DNA of 64,000 nucleotides from Carex sylvatica. Taxonomy: Eukaryota; Streptophyta; Magnoliopsida; Poales; Cyperaceae. Under the pieces are notes generated by a model, which did no database searches, was not told the DNA's origin, and worked only from the letters and a program-made list of their open reading frames with translations. Position 1 is the stretch's first letter. Each line of letters begins with the position of its first letter. The stretch lies in the NCBI GenBank assembly GCA_964058845.1, contig CAXKVR010000028.1, positions 62,001 to 126,000 of the forward strand. Direction: 5' to 3'. Below are positions 1 to 10,640 of the stretch, piece by piece. Position numbers and translations under genes: made by a program.

Positions 1-358
1 AAGAATCCTTTTAAGTGGCAGGTAGTTACTTGCAAGCACACATTCAGATATGTTAGTCAAAATGAGGATTTAAATCATATTTTCTGTCATATTAATAATT
101 GTAATAAATTCAATTAATTTTAAACCATCATCATTTCAATAATTTATTCTAATTTTCAATTTCTAAAGATACATTAAGTATTTCCATATATACTTTTATA
201 AAATTCTAATTTATTTCTTTTTCTATACTTATAGTTTACATTCCAAAAAGAAACTATAATTTAATTTCGACATCTTCAAAGACTTGAAACGCAATGTAGT
301 GGTAGCAATGATGTGATATATTTAGACAATTTACTTGTTCGTAAAATAATAATTTTTC
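1..358. other. AT-rich intergenic sequence
   Basis: No open frame, repeat structure or recognisable element is visible. It is the left flank of the solo LTR that starts at 364. Confidence 0.6.
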
Positions 359-519
359 TATAGTGATAAGCATAAATTATATACATATTCGATCTAGTTT
401 TCATCATAAAATAACACAAATTATCTTGTATTTATAATATAAAGTTATTAAAATACACCTAGAATCAAGTTATTGCAGTTATTTGGCTTTTCTATGCAGG
501 AAATAATGCAAAATAGCAA

Positions 520-805
520 AAATACCCCCCAGTGCGGATCAACCACTCGCACTGCGGCTCAATCCAGCCGCACTCGCGGCGCAGAGGAAAAGTCCGAGCC
601 TAGTGCGGATGAGCCCAGCCGCATTCAGTACTTAGCCAAAATTCAGCAACTTCAGAAGAGCAGATTCCACCCGCAGTGCGGGTCATCCATCCGCAGTGGC
701 ACCCGCATCCAGAGAAATTCGCAGAAGTTAAAAAAGGAAACTTGTCCCAGTGCGGGTGAAGCCACCCGCAGTGCGGATCATCCATCCGCACTGGACCCGC
801 AGAAA
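520..805. repeat. GC-rich cluster of CCGCA/TGCGG inverted repeats inside the LTR
   Basis: In otherwise AT-rich DNA this block repeats the half-sites CCGCA and TGCGG many times in alternating orientation, for example AGTGCGGATCA and CATCCGCAGTGG. Neighbouring copies can form short hairpins. It lies about 150-430 bp upstream of the TATA box, where U3 enhancer repeats are expected. Confidence 0.7.
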
Positions 806-954
806 GCCAATAACTGCCCGGTTTGACAGTTTTTCTATTTTTGGCGCTTTATGGACGCGTTTTTACTGCCAGAAATACACATACTTGCCAGGAAAGTAAT
901 GTAAAACAGAGCACCCACTAACCCCACCTTCTAGCCTCTAAATCGGGCATAATC

Positions 955-976
955 CTTGGCTATAAAAGAGAGAGTT
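955..976 (+). promoter_or_regulatory. Probable LTR TATA box
   Basis: GGCTATAAAAGAGAG is a canonical plant TATA context. It is followed by a CT-rich leader (TCATTCTCTCTCTTTACAC) typical of a transcription start region. It most likely belongs to the LTR promoter. Confidence 0.5.
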
Positions 977-2369
977 CTTTGTCATATCATTCATTCAATC
1001 GGACATCAACCAACACACCATCATTCTCTCTCTTTACACACACTTAGCGATAAATTCTGGAGGAAGGAAAGCTTTCAAGCGAGGAGAAGAAGGATTTTCG
1101 GAGCAAGATTCGGCAAGATAGAGGGCTTTGATTTGTCAAAGGGTGTAATCATTTTCTTTCATTTGATTTCTTCTTACTTTGCCAATTTTTGTAATGGATC
1201 TCTCCAAGAGTGAGTAGTTCTCTCTCTAGGGGTTTAGGTCATCATGCATGAACTTGTTTAATTATATTTATTCGGTTATATTGTTTTTATTATGATTGTT
1301 TGATTTAATGGTAATTTCTGTGAATTATTCTTTATGATTTCATATACTTGAAATTACAAGTACCATGTTAGGTTTAATGAATTAAAGTAGCTAGAAATCG
1401 TGCTATGTCCTGTTTTTCCGCTTTAATCATTAAACTCCAGCATAGGTCAAGTAATCCACCCTGTATCAATCAAATCATAAAGGTATAGGATATCTTATTA
1501 ACACTAGGATATAAACCGGATCTCCAGAAATTAGAGTTAGGGTTTGGTGAGGTAGGTATTTCTGAAGTCAAACCCCTAATTTGGACACCTAGATTGATTA
1601 AGTATTGATATGTATTTTGTGTGAACGTGATTGTTAAATATCCCTTTAGGATGGTGACAGCCCTAAAACTCGAGGAAAATTAACCCAACCCACCAAAATA
1701 CTTGTATCAATAATTAATTGAAATAGGCTAACATATTAGGTTAGAAACCTCATTTAAATCAAACATGAATATAAACAAACCGAATAGATTAAATTAGCAA
1801 GGGATTGTAGACCAAAGACCCCTAGATCTTCTCAACTTGAAAGCAAACCAATATTTCTTTCTTTCATTTCATTTACATCTATTGTTTACTATTCCTTATT
1901 CACGGGTATTGAACCCAAACTTTAGGATTACTTAAACAAACCCCCCCTTATTCTACTTTATTGCACTTTACTTTATTATTATTTTCTGAAATTAATTATT
2001 TAGAGTTCAAAACTAAGTATTTTCCATACTCTCTGTGGATCGATACCTAAAATACTACTTTGATATAATTGTGCACTTGCAATTTGACTCAAAAGCGTTT
2101 AAGGTTTAAAAGGTACATCTTATTGTACTGAAACTTTTTAGCGTACACTTTACGCGCATCATATAGTTCTTCAAATGAAATTTAAAATGATAACATGTGA
2201 GCATAGTCACAGGATTCGTGAATTAAACTCGAATTAAATCCGAGACTAAGATCTTTGATTCGGATAATTTTGAATTATTTTTGAATTATATCTGAATTAT
2301 TTCTGAATCACAAATTTTTGATCTTGCCGAACAGAACTTGAATAATTCATTTGTCACTATGTATGTGAG

Positions 2370-2877
2370 TAGGGCTGGCAACGAGCCGGCTCAGTCCGAG
2401 CTAGACCAAGCTCATGGCTCGCTCATTTTAGCAACGAGCGAGTCATGAGCGAGCCAATATTTGAATCCGAGCTGAAAAAGTGGCTTATGGGCCGAGCCAG
2501 CTCGTAAAAGCTCGTGGGCCAAAAGTCCAAATGTTTTAGATAATATATTATAAAATCAACTGTCATAAATTAAGTTTCTAACTAAATTCATACATATTAA
2601 ATTACTAAATTTTCAAATTCATACAAACACAGTTCATAAAATAAATTCATGTATACTAAATTCACACAAATTTATACCAAAGCACAAATTTATACTTTGA
2701 CCGAGCTGGCTTGCTAGTTCACAAATGAGCTAGACCCCAGTTCAAAATTATTAATTTTGAGTCGAGCTAGTGATGAACTGGCTCGTTAATAGCTCGGTCC
2801 ACTAACGAACTGTTAGCGAGCGAGCCAGATACAAGTCATGATCGATCCACGAGCTACGAGCTTTTTTCCCACCCCTA
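2370..2877. mobile_element. hAT-type MITE, GAGCTCG-rich (508 bp)
   Basis: The terminal inverted repeats are TAGGGCTGGCAA at the left and TAGGGGTGGGAA (reverse complement of the right end), 10 of 12 matching. The flanking 8-bp repeats TATGTGAG (2362-2369) and CATGTGAG (2878-2885) match at 7 of 8. The interior consists of many GAGCTCG/CGAGC subterminal motifs around an AT-rich middle. There is no coding capacity. Confidence 0.8.
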
Positions 2878-2885
2878 CATGTGAG

Positions 2886-4552
2886 TATGTGACGGATAAC
2901 GGTGTGTCAAATTTTGTGGTGATTACGGATATGTACATATACAATCTTCAGTTGATGTGACTTCTCTCGATCAATATTGTCACGTGAATTGATCGTGATA
3001 CGTTATCGAATGTCATGCCTTGTCATGATATAAATCCGAACATCACACAATTTTAGACATTTGTTCAATGTTTCCTAAAAGATCTGAACAAATAAATGAT
3101 GATATTTTGAACACAACAAAAAGTTTTAAAATTTGGTCTTGCAAAATTTCCCACAATTTTGATACTTTTTCCAAAAAAAAAAAATTCAATGAACAATTTA
3201 AAATTTAAACGTGATTGTCACATCATGTTTAATATGTCTGTGACGATTCAATAAGACATGGCACGACACAACATATTAAGCATGACTTTGAAGTTTTATA
3301 TAAATTTATAGGTCCAGTTCGACTTTGTCAACCTCTGGAATTTTATTTGCCCTCTTTTGAATTTTTAGTTTGTAATTAATGTTAAATTTAGAATTAAAAT
3401 TATAATTTTTTGGAATTCTAATTGGTAATTAGAATTAGAAGTCAGAGTATTGAAAATTAGAAGTTGAAGCATTATAAATTAGAAATTAGAGCATTTTTTT
3501 AATCTAATATCCGATTAGCTAATGAATTTAAACTTGATTAACTATTCAAATTCGATTCTTTATTTTTTTTTTCTCTTCCGGATAAAAATCCGCACGTGCA
3601 TGACGTGCCATTAATTTGTAATGTACATCTTTTTGTTTTTGTCATTTTTGGAGTGTCCTGTCATGTAACGGAAACATATTTTGTCACACCACGTCACGTA
3701 TTTAAGACTCTAATTTTGTAATTAAAATTATAATTCTACTTGGTGTTTATAATTAATTAGTAATTGAGGTAGAGATGTTCTAGTATAGCAAAAGCTGGAA
3801 GATGAGGAGACGTATTTAATAAATAGTTACCATCACTGTCAAATGGGGATAAGTACAAGAGAGGTGGTTTCATAGTCGCCACGAAAGTAGGAAATATGAC
3901 AAAAGGCGCACTCTGTCGCCCAATGATTGCAAAATAGAAACCTGTAATATGGCAGCTGTACTTTCAGCTCTCTCTTTCTGGTGTGACATGTCGGAGAAAC
4001 TTGTATCTGGCATAGAACCTGTCAAAATTCTCTGAAATGTAATTTTTGTTTTAATTCATGAATTGAGTCATAAATCAGGCACGGGCAATAAATGAATTTT
4101 GAACAGAAAAAGACTCAACTTGGATTTTTCTCTTTTGAGTAATTTATTCTTTAAGATTGTAAACGTACTGAGCTGAACTGAGTTTGATAAAGTTTGAATT
4201 TGACTCATGTAAGAATGAGTCGAGTCGAGTCGAGTCGAGGTTGATATCAGTGGACCAATCATGGGTCGAATCAAACCAGTTCATTCATTATGTGAGTTCC
4301 GTGAACATCGAAGATTTTCGCCGATTTGGTGATATAAAATACGGATAAATCACAGATTGAAAAATAATTCTATCTTTTTCATGCAACGAATTTCGTCCTC
4401 TCACAATGGACACAGAGAGGAACGAGCTTCTTTTTTCATGTACGAGCTAAATCAAATTTGAACTCGACTCATGTCTAAATGAGCTTAAATCGAGCGAACT
4501 AATTGCATTTTTTTTCAAACAAATCTTGATCCGAGTCACGAGCTACAAATTT
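2886..4552. other. Intergenic, degenerate repeat sequence
   Basis: No gene is recognised. From about 4060 onward there are CGAGTC/GAGCTCG words, including a short (TCGAG)n run near 4210-4240. The end near 4535-4560 (CACGAGCTACAAATTTTCTAC) resembles the right end of the MITE at 2370-2877, so a decayed copy of that family probably lies here and was later hit by the hAT element at 4561. Confidence 0.45.
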
Positions 4553-5407
4553 TCTACACCGGTCTAGTGGGTTGTTCTCGGATAGAGGCCGGGTGGGCCG
4601 GGTATATCCGGAGTTGGGCACGGGTAGGGGTCGGGTACAGATATTACGGGTATACGGGTACCATGGGCCGGGTATCACGGGTATTTTTTTTAAAACCCGT
4701 GCCCTATCCATCTTATACCCGTACCCGTGGTACCCTTGACGGGCAGGGCGGTCCGGTTAGGGGGGCCGGGCGGTCGGGTAGGGAAATCTGTTTTTTTTTT
4801 AATGTTATTTTTTACGGTGTTGTACAAATATTATTACGTGTTTATAATTTGACTTTTAAAATCAGAATAGTTCAATATCAAATAGTGTATATAAATAAAT
4901 AAAATTTGTAACTTATATATAAAAATTATTCATGCGAAAATTTGTATATTTATTCGGCTAAATACAAATGTATTTATTTATTTCTTTACACGAGTCATTT
5001 TATTTTATTTTCAAATTCTCATTCTAATTATATAGTTTCATAATTTATTTATATCTATAATATATTTTCTAAACGTTCATTTATTTTTAATAGGTTAAAT
5101 AAAATATATAAAAAAATATAATTAAATCATAAACTTAAAAAAAAAAATTCTTAAATCAATTACTTTAAAAATAATTATGAATTATTTTAAAATAATAGAT
5201 TAAAAAATAAAAGTTACCCTCCTCCTTAATTCTGAGCTTGGGACCGGCTATGTAAAATAACATAGGCAGAGTTCTAACTTTTTTTTGTTAGTAATTCTTC
5301 TTTAAAATAAATAATTTAAAAACTAATTGAACTGTTTAGAAATTTATAATTTAAAAAATAACCATAAATATTAAAAGAGGTTAGAAATTTATACCGACAC
5401 TACCTAT

Positions 5408-7986
5408 CTAGTAGTTTGAATTCATATACCATTGTTTGCTCTCTTCGTCACCGTCTGAATCCGAATTAGCATCGTGCTGTGCCTCGGTACCGCTTTCTTC
5501 AGTGTCGGGTTCAGATGATGATGGTTGTTGAGGCACATGTTGCTTGCGCTCTTCAGCAGCAATTCAATTTTTCAAGCACACAAGTCTCTCAAAAACATGT
5601 GCACCCAACTTACTTCGTTTATCGGAGAGGATCCTGTTCACCGAACTAAAATAACTTTCGGAAGGGACGGTTGATACGGGCACGGCAAATACGTCGCGGG
5701 CCATCATCGCCACCGTTGGTAAGGAACTTTGATGCCTCCTCCACCATGCCATGACGTCAAGTCCATGTTCACTTTCGTTGAGCATCTATATATAGCCCAA
5801 TAACTCGTTTTTGGATGTGTGCAGTTCGCTCTCCGACTGAAAATATGCTAATAATTCACCACTGCTAGTGCTCCTAGAAGTGGAACTATTACACAATTAA
5901 AAAAATTAGTGGACAAATAATGTAGATATTATAAATAATAAATATTAAAAACACATGTATATTTATATTCATACCTAGGGACGGCACGAGACGAAGCTGG
6001 GTTTTGGTTGTCACTCATTCTTGAGTGGTATATGTCAAACATCTCATCGCACTTCGAATTCACGTATGCCTCCACCCCGGTTGAGTCTAAATATAAATTC
6101 TGTTTGAACCTCTCAACTACTTTGATTGTGTAAAACTTCTTGTATGCCAGGTTGAGGCAGTTTGCGATAATGCCCATGAGGGGTACATCTTCCCAATATT
6201 TTAGGAATTTTTGTTTCATGGCATCTACAATCGGCGTGAGAGATGCATCGTAGGTTTCAGCTTGTTCCAATTCGTAATACACCTTGGAGATGTCATAGAG
6301 ATGTCTCAGCAACTCAAATGATGTCGGTGAGTACGAGCATGATAGTTTGACGGTTGCAGTAAAAAAGATCCCTAGGAATTTGCTAAGCCTTTGCAGTTGA
6401 TCCCATTCTTCGTTAATGAGTTCCAATTGCAATGCCTCGGGGGTGGAGCTTCTCAAAAACTCTCCTATGACAGCTTTGTAAGGAAGGCATCGGTTCAACA
6501 ACCTATATGTTGAGTTCCAACGGGTATCTATATCCCAATGTACCTTCAACTTGCTCAATCTATAGCTGACGCACAATTCAGCAAATTGTTGTTTTCTTTC
6601 TTGGTTTGAAACAATGTGGTTGAGGGTATTCTTAAATTTAATTATCAATAGTTTTACGGCTTCTGTTTTTAGACCTGCCTTCACGACGAGGTTAAGAATG
6701 TGGCAAGCACACTTTTGTGAAATATTTCACCATTCATGATCGGGTTTAGTGACCGTTTAAGAATCTCAATGGAACCAATGTTGTTGCTAGCATTATCGAA
6801 AGATATAGAAAAAACCTTGTTACCCATATTTCTCTTAAGGTTATACTTTTCTAAAACCTCAATAATGAATTTGAAAATTACATTTGCAGTGTGGGGGGAA
6901 TCAAAAACTCAAAAACTTAATATCCTTTTTTATAATACCCAATGATCATCGATCCAATGGCCGGTAATACAAGAGTACCCAAGGCCATGTTTATCGGCAG
7001 TCCATATATCGGAGGTAATTGACACCTTATTGTTTTGGTATGCAAATTGAGCTTTAAGGTCATATTTGGTCGAGGTAAACTGTTTTTTTTATTTCACTAA
7101 CCATCTTTCTATGATGGATCCTCTTGTACATTGGTTGAGCTAAGCCCCGAATGCATAACCGGAAAAAACTCGTGCAACCACCCATACTTATTGGTTGTTT
7201 TTTATGGGTAATGTACCGGGTCAATTCACTAAGCATTTTTGATTCATCAAATTTTGGGTTGGTTCTGGTACCATCTGCGTTTATAAGGATTTGGATTTGT
7301 CTCGGTTCAGGATTTTCACTTGGAACCTCACCCTTTCTTTCGTGCATTTCGGCATGTCTCTTAAAGCTAGTCATACCACTAGTTTATTTATACTCAAATT
7401 TTTTGTTGCAGCCTTTTACCTTACATTGTAGAAATTGCATAATGTTGCCCTTATCTCTGGTAATCTTGTAAAATCTCGCCCACGGTTGATTGTATTCGAG
7501 AGGAGGTCTTTTAGTCTTCTTTTCTGCTAGTTCTTGTGGCGAGTCATTTGTCGAAGGAGGGACAACTTATTCTTGAATTTCAGGTTCACCTGTCGAAGGT
7601 GTACCTCCTATAGGAGCAGTGTCAGTGAATTGACTCGATGCTACAGAAGAAGAGCCAATGCCTCCATATGTATACGGTGGTGTCGGTTGAAGTGTTTCTT
7701 GTGGAATGAATACGTTTGGATCGTTTGAAGTATAATACTGTGGCGGTGCACTCATTTGTGGGGGTTGTTGATAATTTAAATCTAGCATTTGGTCCCTTCT
7801 TTGATAATTTGGTGGATAATTTTGTAAATAATTAGGTGAATAATTAAGTGGTGCCATTTGGGAGGAACTACCGAGATAATTTTGTGGATAATTTGGTATT
7901 GGTGCGTCAAAAATATCGGCCGACAGTCTCACGATGTCATCTTGCACGGAATCACGATGAGATGACATTTTTTTAAACCTATTCAA
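5408..7986 (-). pseudogene. hAT transposase pseudogene (zf-BED, RNase H-like, dimerisation)
   Basis: Reading on the minus strand, an N-terminal Pro/Gln/Tyr-rich region (7986-7567) is followed by a BED-type zinc finger (about 7470-7350: W..FYK, CKVKGC, then H...H in FKRHAEMH). Next come the hAT core with SITSDIWTA (about 6990) and SFDNASNN (about 6800), a long helical block (6684-5929), and the C-terminal dimerisation motif VPVSTVPSESYFSSVNRILS (about 5690-5630) with an acidic tail ending near 5408. It is inactive. There are in-frame stops after EIQE (about 7565), inside the BED finger (about 7385), near 6940-6920, and where a Trp is expected in the LKNW-like motif (about 5560). Frameshifts separate the blocks near 7060 and 6690. 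It would encode the cut-and-paste enzyme of the surrounding element. Confidence 0.9.
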
Positions 7987-8089
7987 AAAAATAAATGTAA
8001 ATTACTTAACATATTAAAAATATATATGTAACCTATTTATTTAACCTATTCAAAATAATTCTAACATACATTTGAAAAATAAAAAACAG

Positions 8090-8462
8090 AAAATTAAAAA
8101 ACAGAAATTAAAAAACAGAATTAAAAAAACAGAAATTAAAAAACAGTATTTAAAAAACAGAAATTAAAAAACAGAATTAAAAAAACAGAAATTAAAAAAT
8201 AAAATAAAAAAATAGAAATTTAAAAACAGAATTAAAAAACAGAAATTAAAAAACAGAATTAAAAAACAGAAATTAAAAAACAGAAATTAAAAAACAGAAT
8301 TAAAAAAAGAATTAAAAAACAGAAATTAAAAAACAGAATTAAAAAAACAGAAATAAAAAACAGAATTAAAAAAAAAAGAATTAAAAAAAACAGAATTTAA
8401 AAAACAGAAATTAAAAAAAGAATTAAAAAAACAGAATTTTAAAAACAGAATTTAAAAAAATA
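8090..8462. repeat. Short tandem array of an A-rich ACAG unit
   Basis: A 13-16 bp unit of the form ACAGAAATTAAAAA is repeated about 25 times with length variation in the A run. It lies just upstream of the transposase start on its strand, inside the hAT element. Confidence 0.85.
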
Positions 8463-8484
8463 AATCTAACATTTTGAAAAATAA

Positions 8485-9420
8485 AATATAACCTATTCAA
8501 AACAAATATAATTACTTCACATATAGTCAACAAAATAAAACTAACCAATTTCTTTAACCTATTAAAAATAAATCCGAATTTTGAAAAATAAATCTAACCT
8601 ATTCAAAACAAATATAATTACTTCACATATTCAAATTTATAAAACTAACCAATTTTTTTAACCTATTAAAAATTAAATTCGAATTTTGAAAAATAAATCT
8701 AACCTATTCAAAACAAATATAATTACTTCACATATTCAAATCTATAAAACTAACCTATTTTTTTAACATATTAAAAATAAATTCGAATTTTGAAAAATAA
8801 ATCTAACCTATTCAAAACAAATATAATTACTTCACATATTCAAATCTATAAAACTAACCTATTTTTTTAACCTATTAAAAATAAATCAAAATTTTGAAAA
8901 ATAAAATCTAACCTATTCAAAATAAATCTAATTACTTCACATATTCAAATCTATAAAATTAACCAATTTTTTTAACCTATTAAAAATAAATCTGAATTTT
9001 GAAAAATAAATGTAACCTATTCAAAACAAATATAATTACTTCACATATTCAAATCTATAAAACTAACCTATTTTTTTAACCTATTAAAAATAAATCCAAA
9101 TTTTGAAAAATAAAATCTAACCTATTCAAAACAAATCTAATTACTTCACATATTCAAATCTATAAAACTAACCAATTTTTTTAACCTATTAAAAATAAAT
9201 CTAAATTTTGAAAAATAAATGTAACCTATTCAAAACAAATATAATTACTTCACATATTCAAAAAAATAAAACGAACCTATTTTTTTCACATATTAAAAAT
9301 AAATCTAACAATTTGAAAATTAAAATCTAACCTATTCAAAACGAATATAATTACTTCACATATTAAAATCTAACATAAACTAAATAAATCTAACATATTC
9401 AATAAACCTAACAAATCTAA
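8485..9420. repeat. About 105-bp minisatellite, roughly 8-9 copies
   Basis: The anchor AATCTAACCTATTC (or close variants) recurs at about 8485, 8591, 8696, 8800, 8905, 9009, 9114, 9218 and 9324, a spacing of 104-106 bp. Each unit also carries TAATTACTTCACATATTCAAA and a TTTTTTTAACCTATTAAAAATAAAT block. The array lies between the transposase start and the right subterminal repeats of the hAT element. Confidence 0.9.
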
Positions 9421-10323
9421 TATAAATAAATCTAACAAATCTAATTACTTAATAAATTTAACCAATCTAACAAATCTAATTAATTAATATTCAATAAATC
9501 TAACATAAACTAAATGTACTCTAAAAAATAAATTAATCTAACATGAAATAAATGTTATCTTTAAATCTCGCCAAAAAATCTTGCGGGAGGTGCCGAACTT
9601 TGTAATTTCGATACCTTTGTAATTTCGTTTGCGGATTTGTAGAATGAATTAAATTTACAACTATATTTTTTTTAAACAATAAATTAAAAAATTGAGAATA
9701 ATAAAATTTGAGAATTGAGATTGAGAGAATGAGAGATTGAGAGATTGAGATATGAGAGAATGAGAGTCTGAATTTTTTGAGAGGAAGAGGGGGTGTTTAA
9801 AGAAAATATTGGAGAGGGAATAAAATTTGAAGAAAAAAAACCGACGGGACGGGTGGGTCCGACCGGTCCGGGTTTGATTAGACCAGTCCGAGCCCGGTTG
9901 AACAGGCGGGATTTCTAAATTTAAAAAAAAATTGAATTTTTTTGAAAAAGGGTAACGGGTACGGACTGGTGGCGGGTCGGGCCGGACGGGGACAGGCGTA
10001 ATTTGGGACGGGTATGCCTGGGTATTGAATCAAATAACCGTACCCTATCCGTTTTATGCCCCTACCCGTATATCCGTTTACCCGACCTATATCCGGGCTC
10101 AGACACGAGTACCCAGGTAGCGGACACGGGTAGACCAGGTACAGGCAGCCAAAGTAAGATATTTGGAAAACTCTACACCAGTCCTGAGTTATTTCAATAA
10201 AAGTTTGCTAAACAATCATATTGGCTATAGCTGTTTAAATCTAACCTATAAGCATAGCCAGACATTAGCTGGGCTAAATAAGAAGTTAGTGATATGAAAA
10301 GTAAAATAAAACAAGTTGATGCG

Positions 10324-10405
10324 ATGGGCTTTTCTACTCTTTCTTCTACGGCCCATAGTATATTGGGCTGCGAAGGTGGTATTCAAATATTTCGAATTTT
10401 CCAAT
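10324..10405. repeat. Dispersed repeat, related to 13672-13745
   Basis: The phrase GGGCTTTTCTACTC...CCCATA(G/A)TA(T/C)ATTGGGCTG(C/A)GAAGG occurs here and again at 13672-13745. It is followed in both places by a similar TTCAAAT stretch. This is a shared repeat of unknown class. Confidence 0.5.
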
Positions 10406-10435
10406 TCTCCTTCGGCCCTTTTCTTTTCTTTCAGC

Positions 10436-10640
10436 CAGTGTTGTAAAATATGGCTGTTTAGGTCAATTAATCGGTTGATTAGTTGTTGACATCCATCAAA
10501 TTGTTACGGATATTTTCAACTAATTGACTGATTATTTTTAATTATAAGCAATTTTTTTTCATTATTTTCGTTTAATTACTTAACAATATCATATCCATTC
10601 GACGAGCTCATACATTTATTTACAAATAAGTGTATTTTAT
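10436..10640. mobile_element. hAT-type MITE, decayed copy (CAGTGTTGTAAA family)
   Basis: It begins CAGTGTTGTAAAATATGGCTGTTTAGG and continues with TTAATCGGTTGATTAGTTGTTGACA and a TTACGGAT block, matching the well-preserved copy at 59109-59281. The right terminus is decayed (TTTACAAATAAGTG near 10628). Confidence 0.65.

Larger units (their letters stand above)
364..2161 (+). mobile_element. Solo LTR of an LTR retrotransposon (about 1.8 kb)
   Basis: The segment starts TGATAAGC and ends GCGCATCA, so it has the TG...CA ends of an LTR with short inverted TGAT/ATCA termini. It is flanked by a perfect 5-bp direct repeat TATAG (359-363 and 2162-2166). A TATA box (GGCTATAAAAGAGAG, about 960-974) gives a plausible U3/R boundary and sets the plus orientation. 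The open frames at 473-826 and 956-1213 lie in U3 and downstream of the TATA box and match no retroelement protein. No gag or pol is present and there is no second copy, so recombination to a solo LTR is the simplest reading. The family (Tat/Ogre-like or other) cannot be fixed by eye. The 7-base match at the left end could occur by chance in a few kb. Confidence 0.6.
4561..10171 (-). mobile_element. Degenerate autonomous-type hAT transposon (about 5.6 kb)
   Basis: A broken hAT transposase gene is framed by GC-rich blocks of CGGGTA/TACCCG repeats in opposite orientation (about 4570-4790 and 9840-10150). This is the usual layout of hAT subterminal repeats. The closest inverted similarity is GGTCGGGTA...ATACGGGTA near 4630 against the complement of 10060-10095. 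An 8-bp direct repeat TCTACACC lies outside both blocks (4553-4560 and 10172-10179) and is the best target-duplication candidate, but no clean inverted repeat abuts it. A second candidate, TATATCCG, lies further in. The exact ends are therefore uncertain; the element itself is not. Confidence 0.75.

Noticed and set aside
473..1213. Open frames of 117 and 85 codons in the solo LTR
   Set aside because: The first is made of CCGCA/TGCGG repeats and is open on both strands because of composition; the second lies in the LTR leader downstream of the TATA box. Neither shows a domain.
4567..4902. 111-codon frame at the hAT left end
   Set aside because: It is a translation of CGGGTA-type subterminal repeats, low in complexity and without homologous domain features.
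8090..9420. CRISPR-like array
   Set aside because: The repeats are contiguous without unique spacers, lie in a plant transposon, and there are no cas genes.
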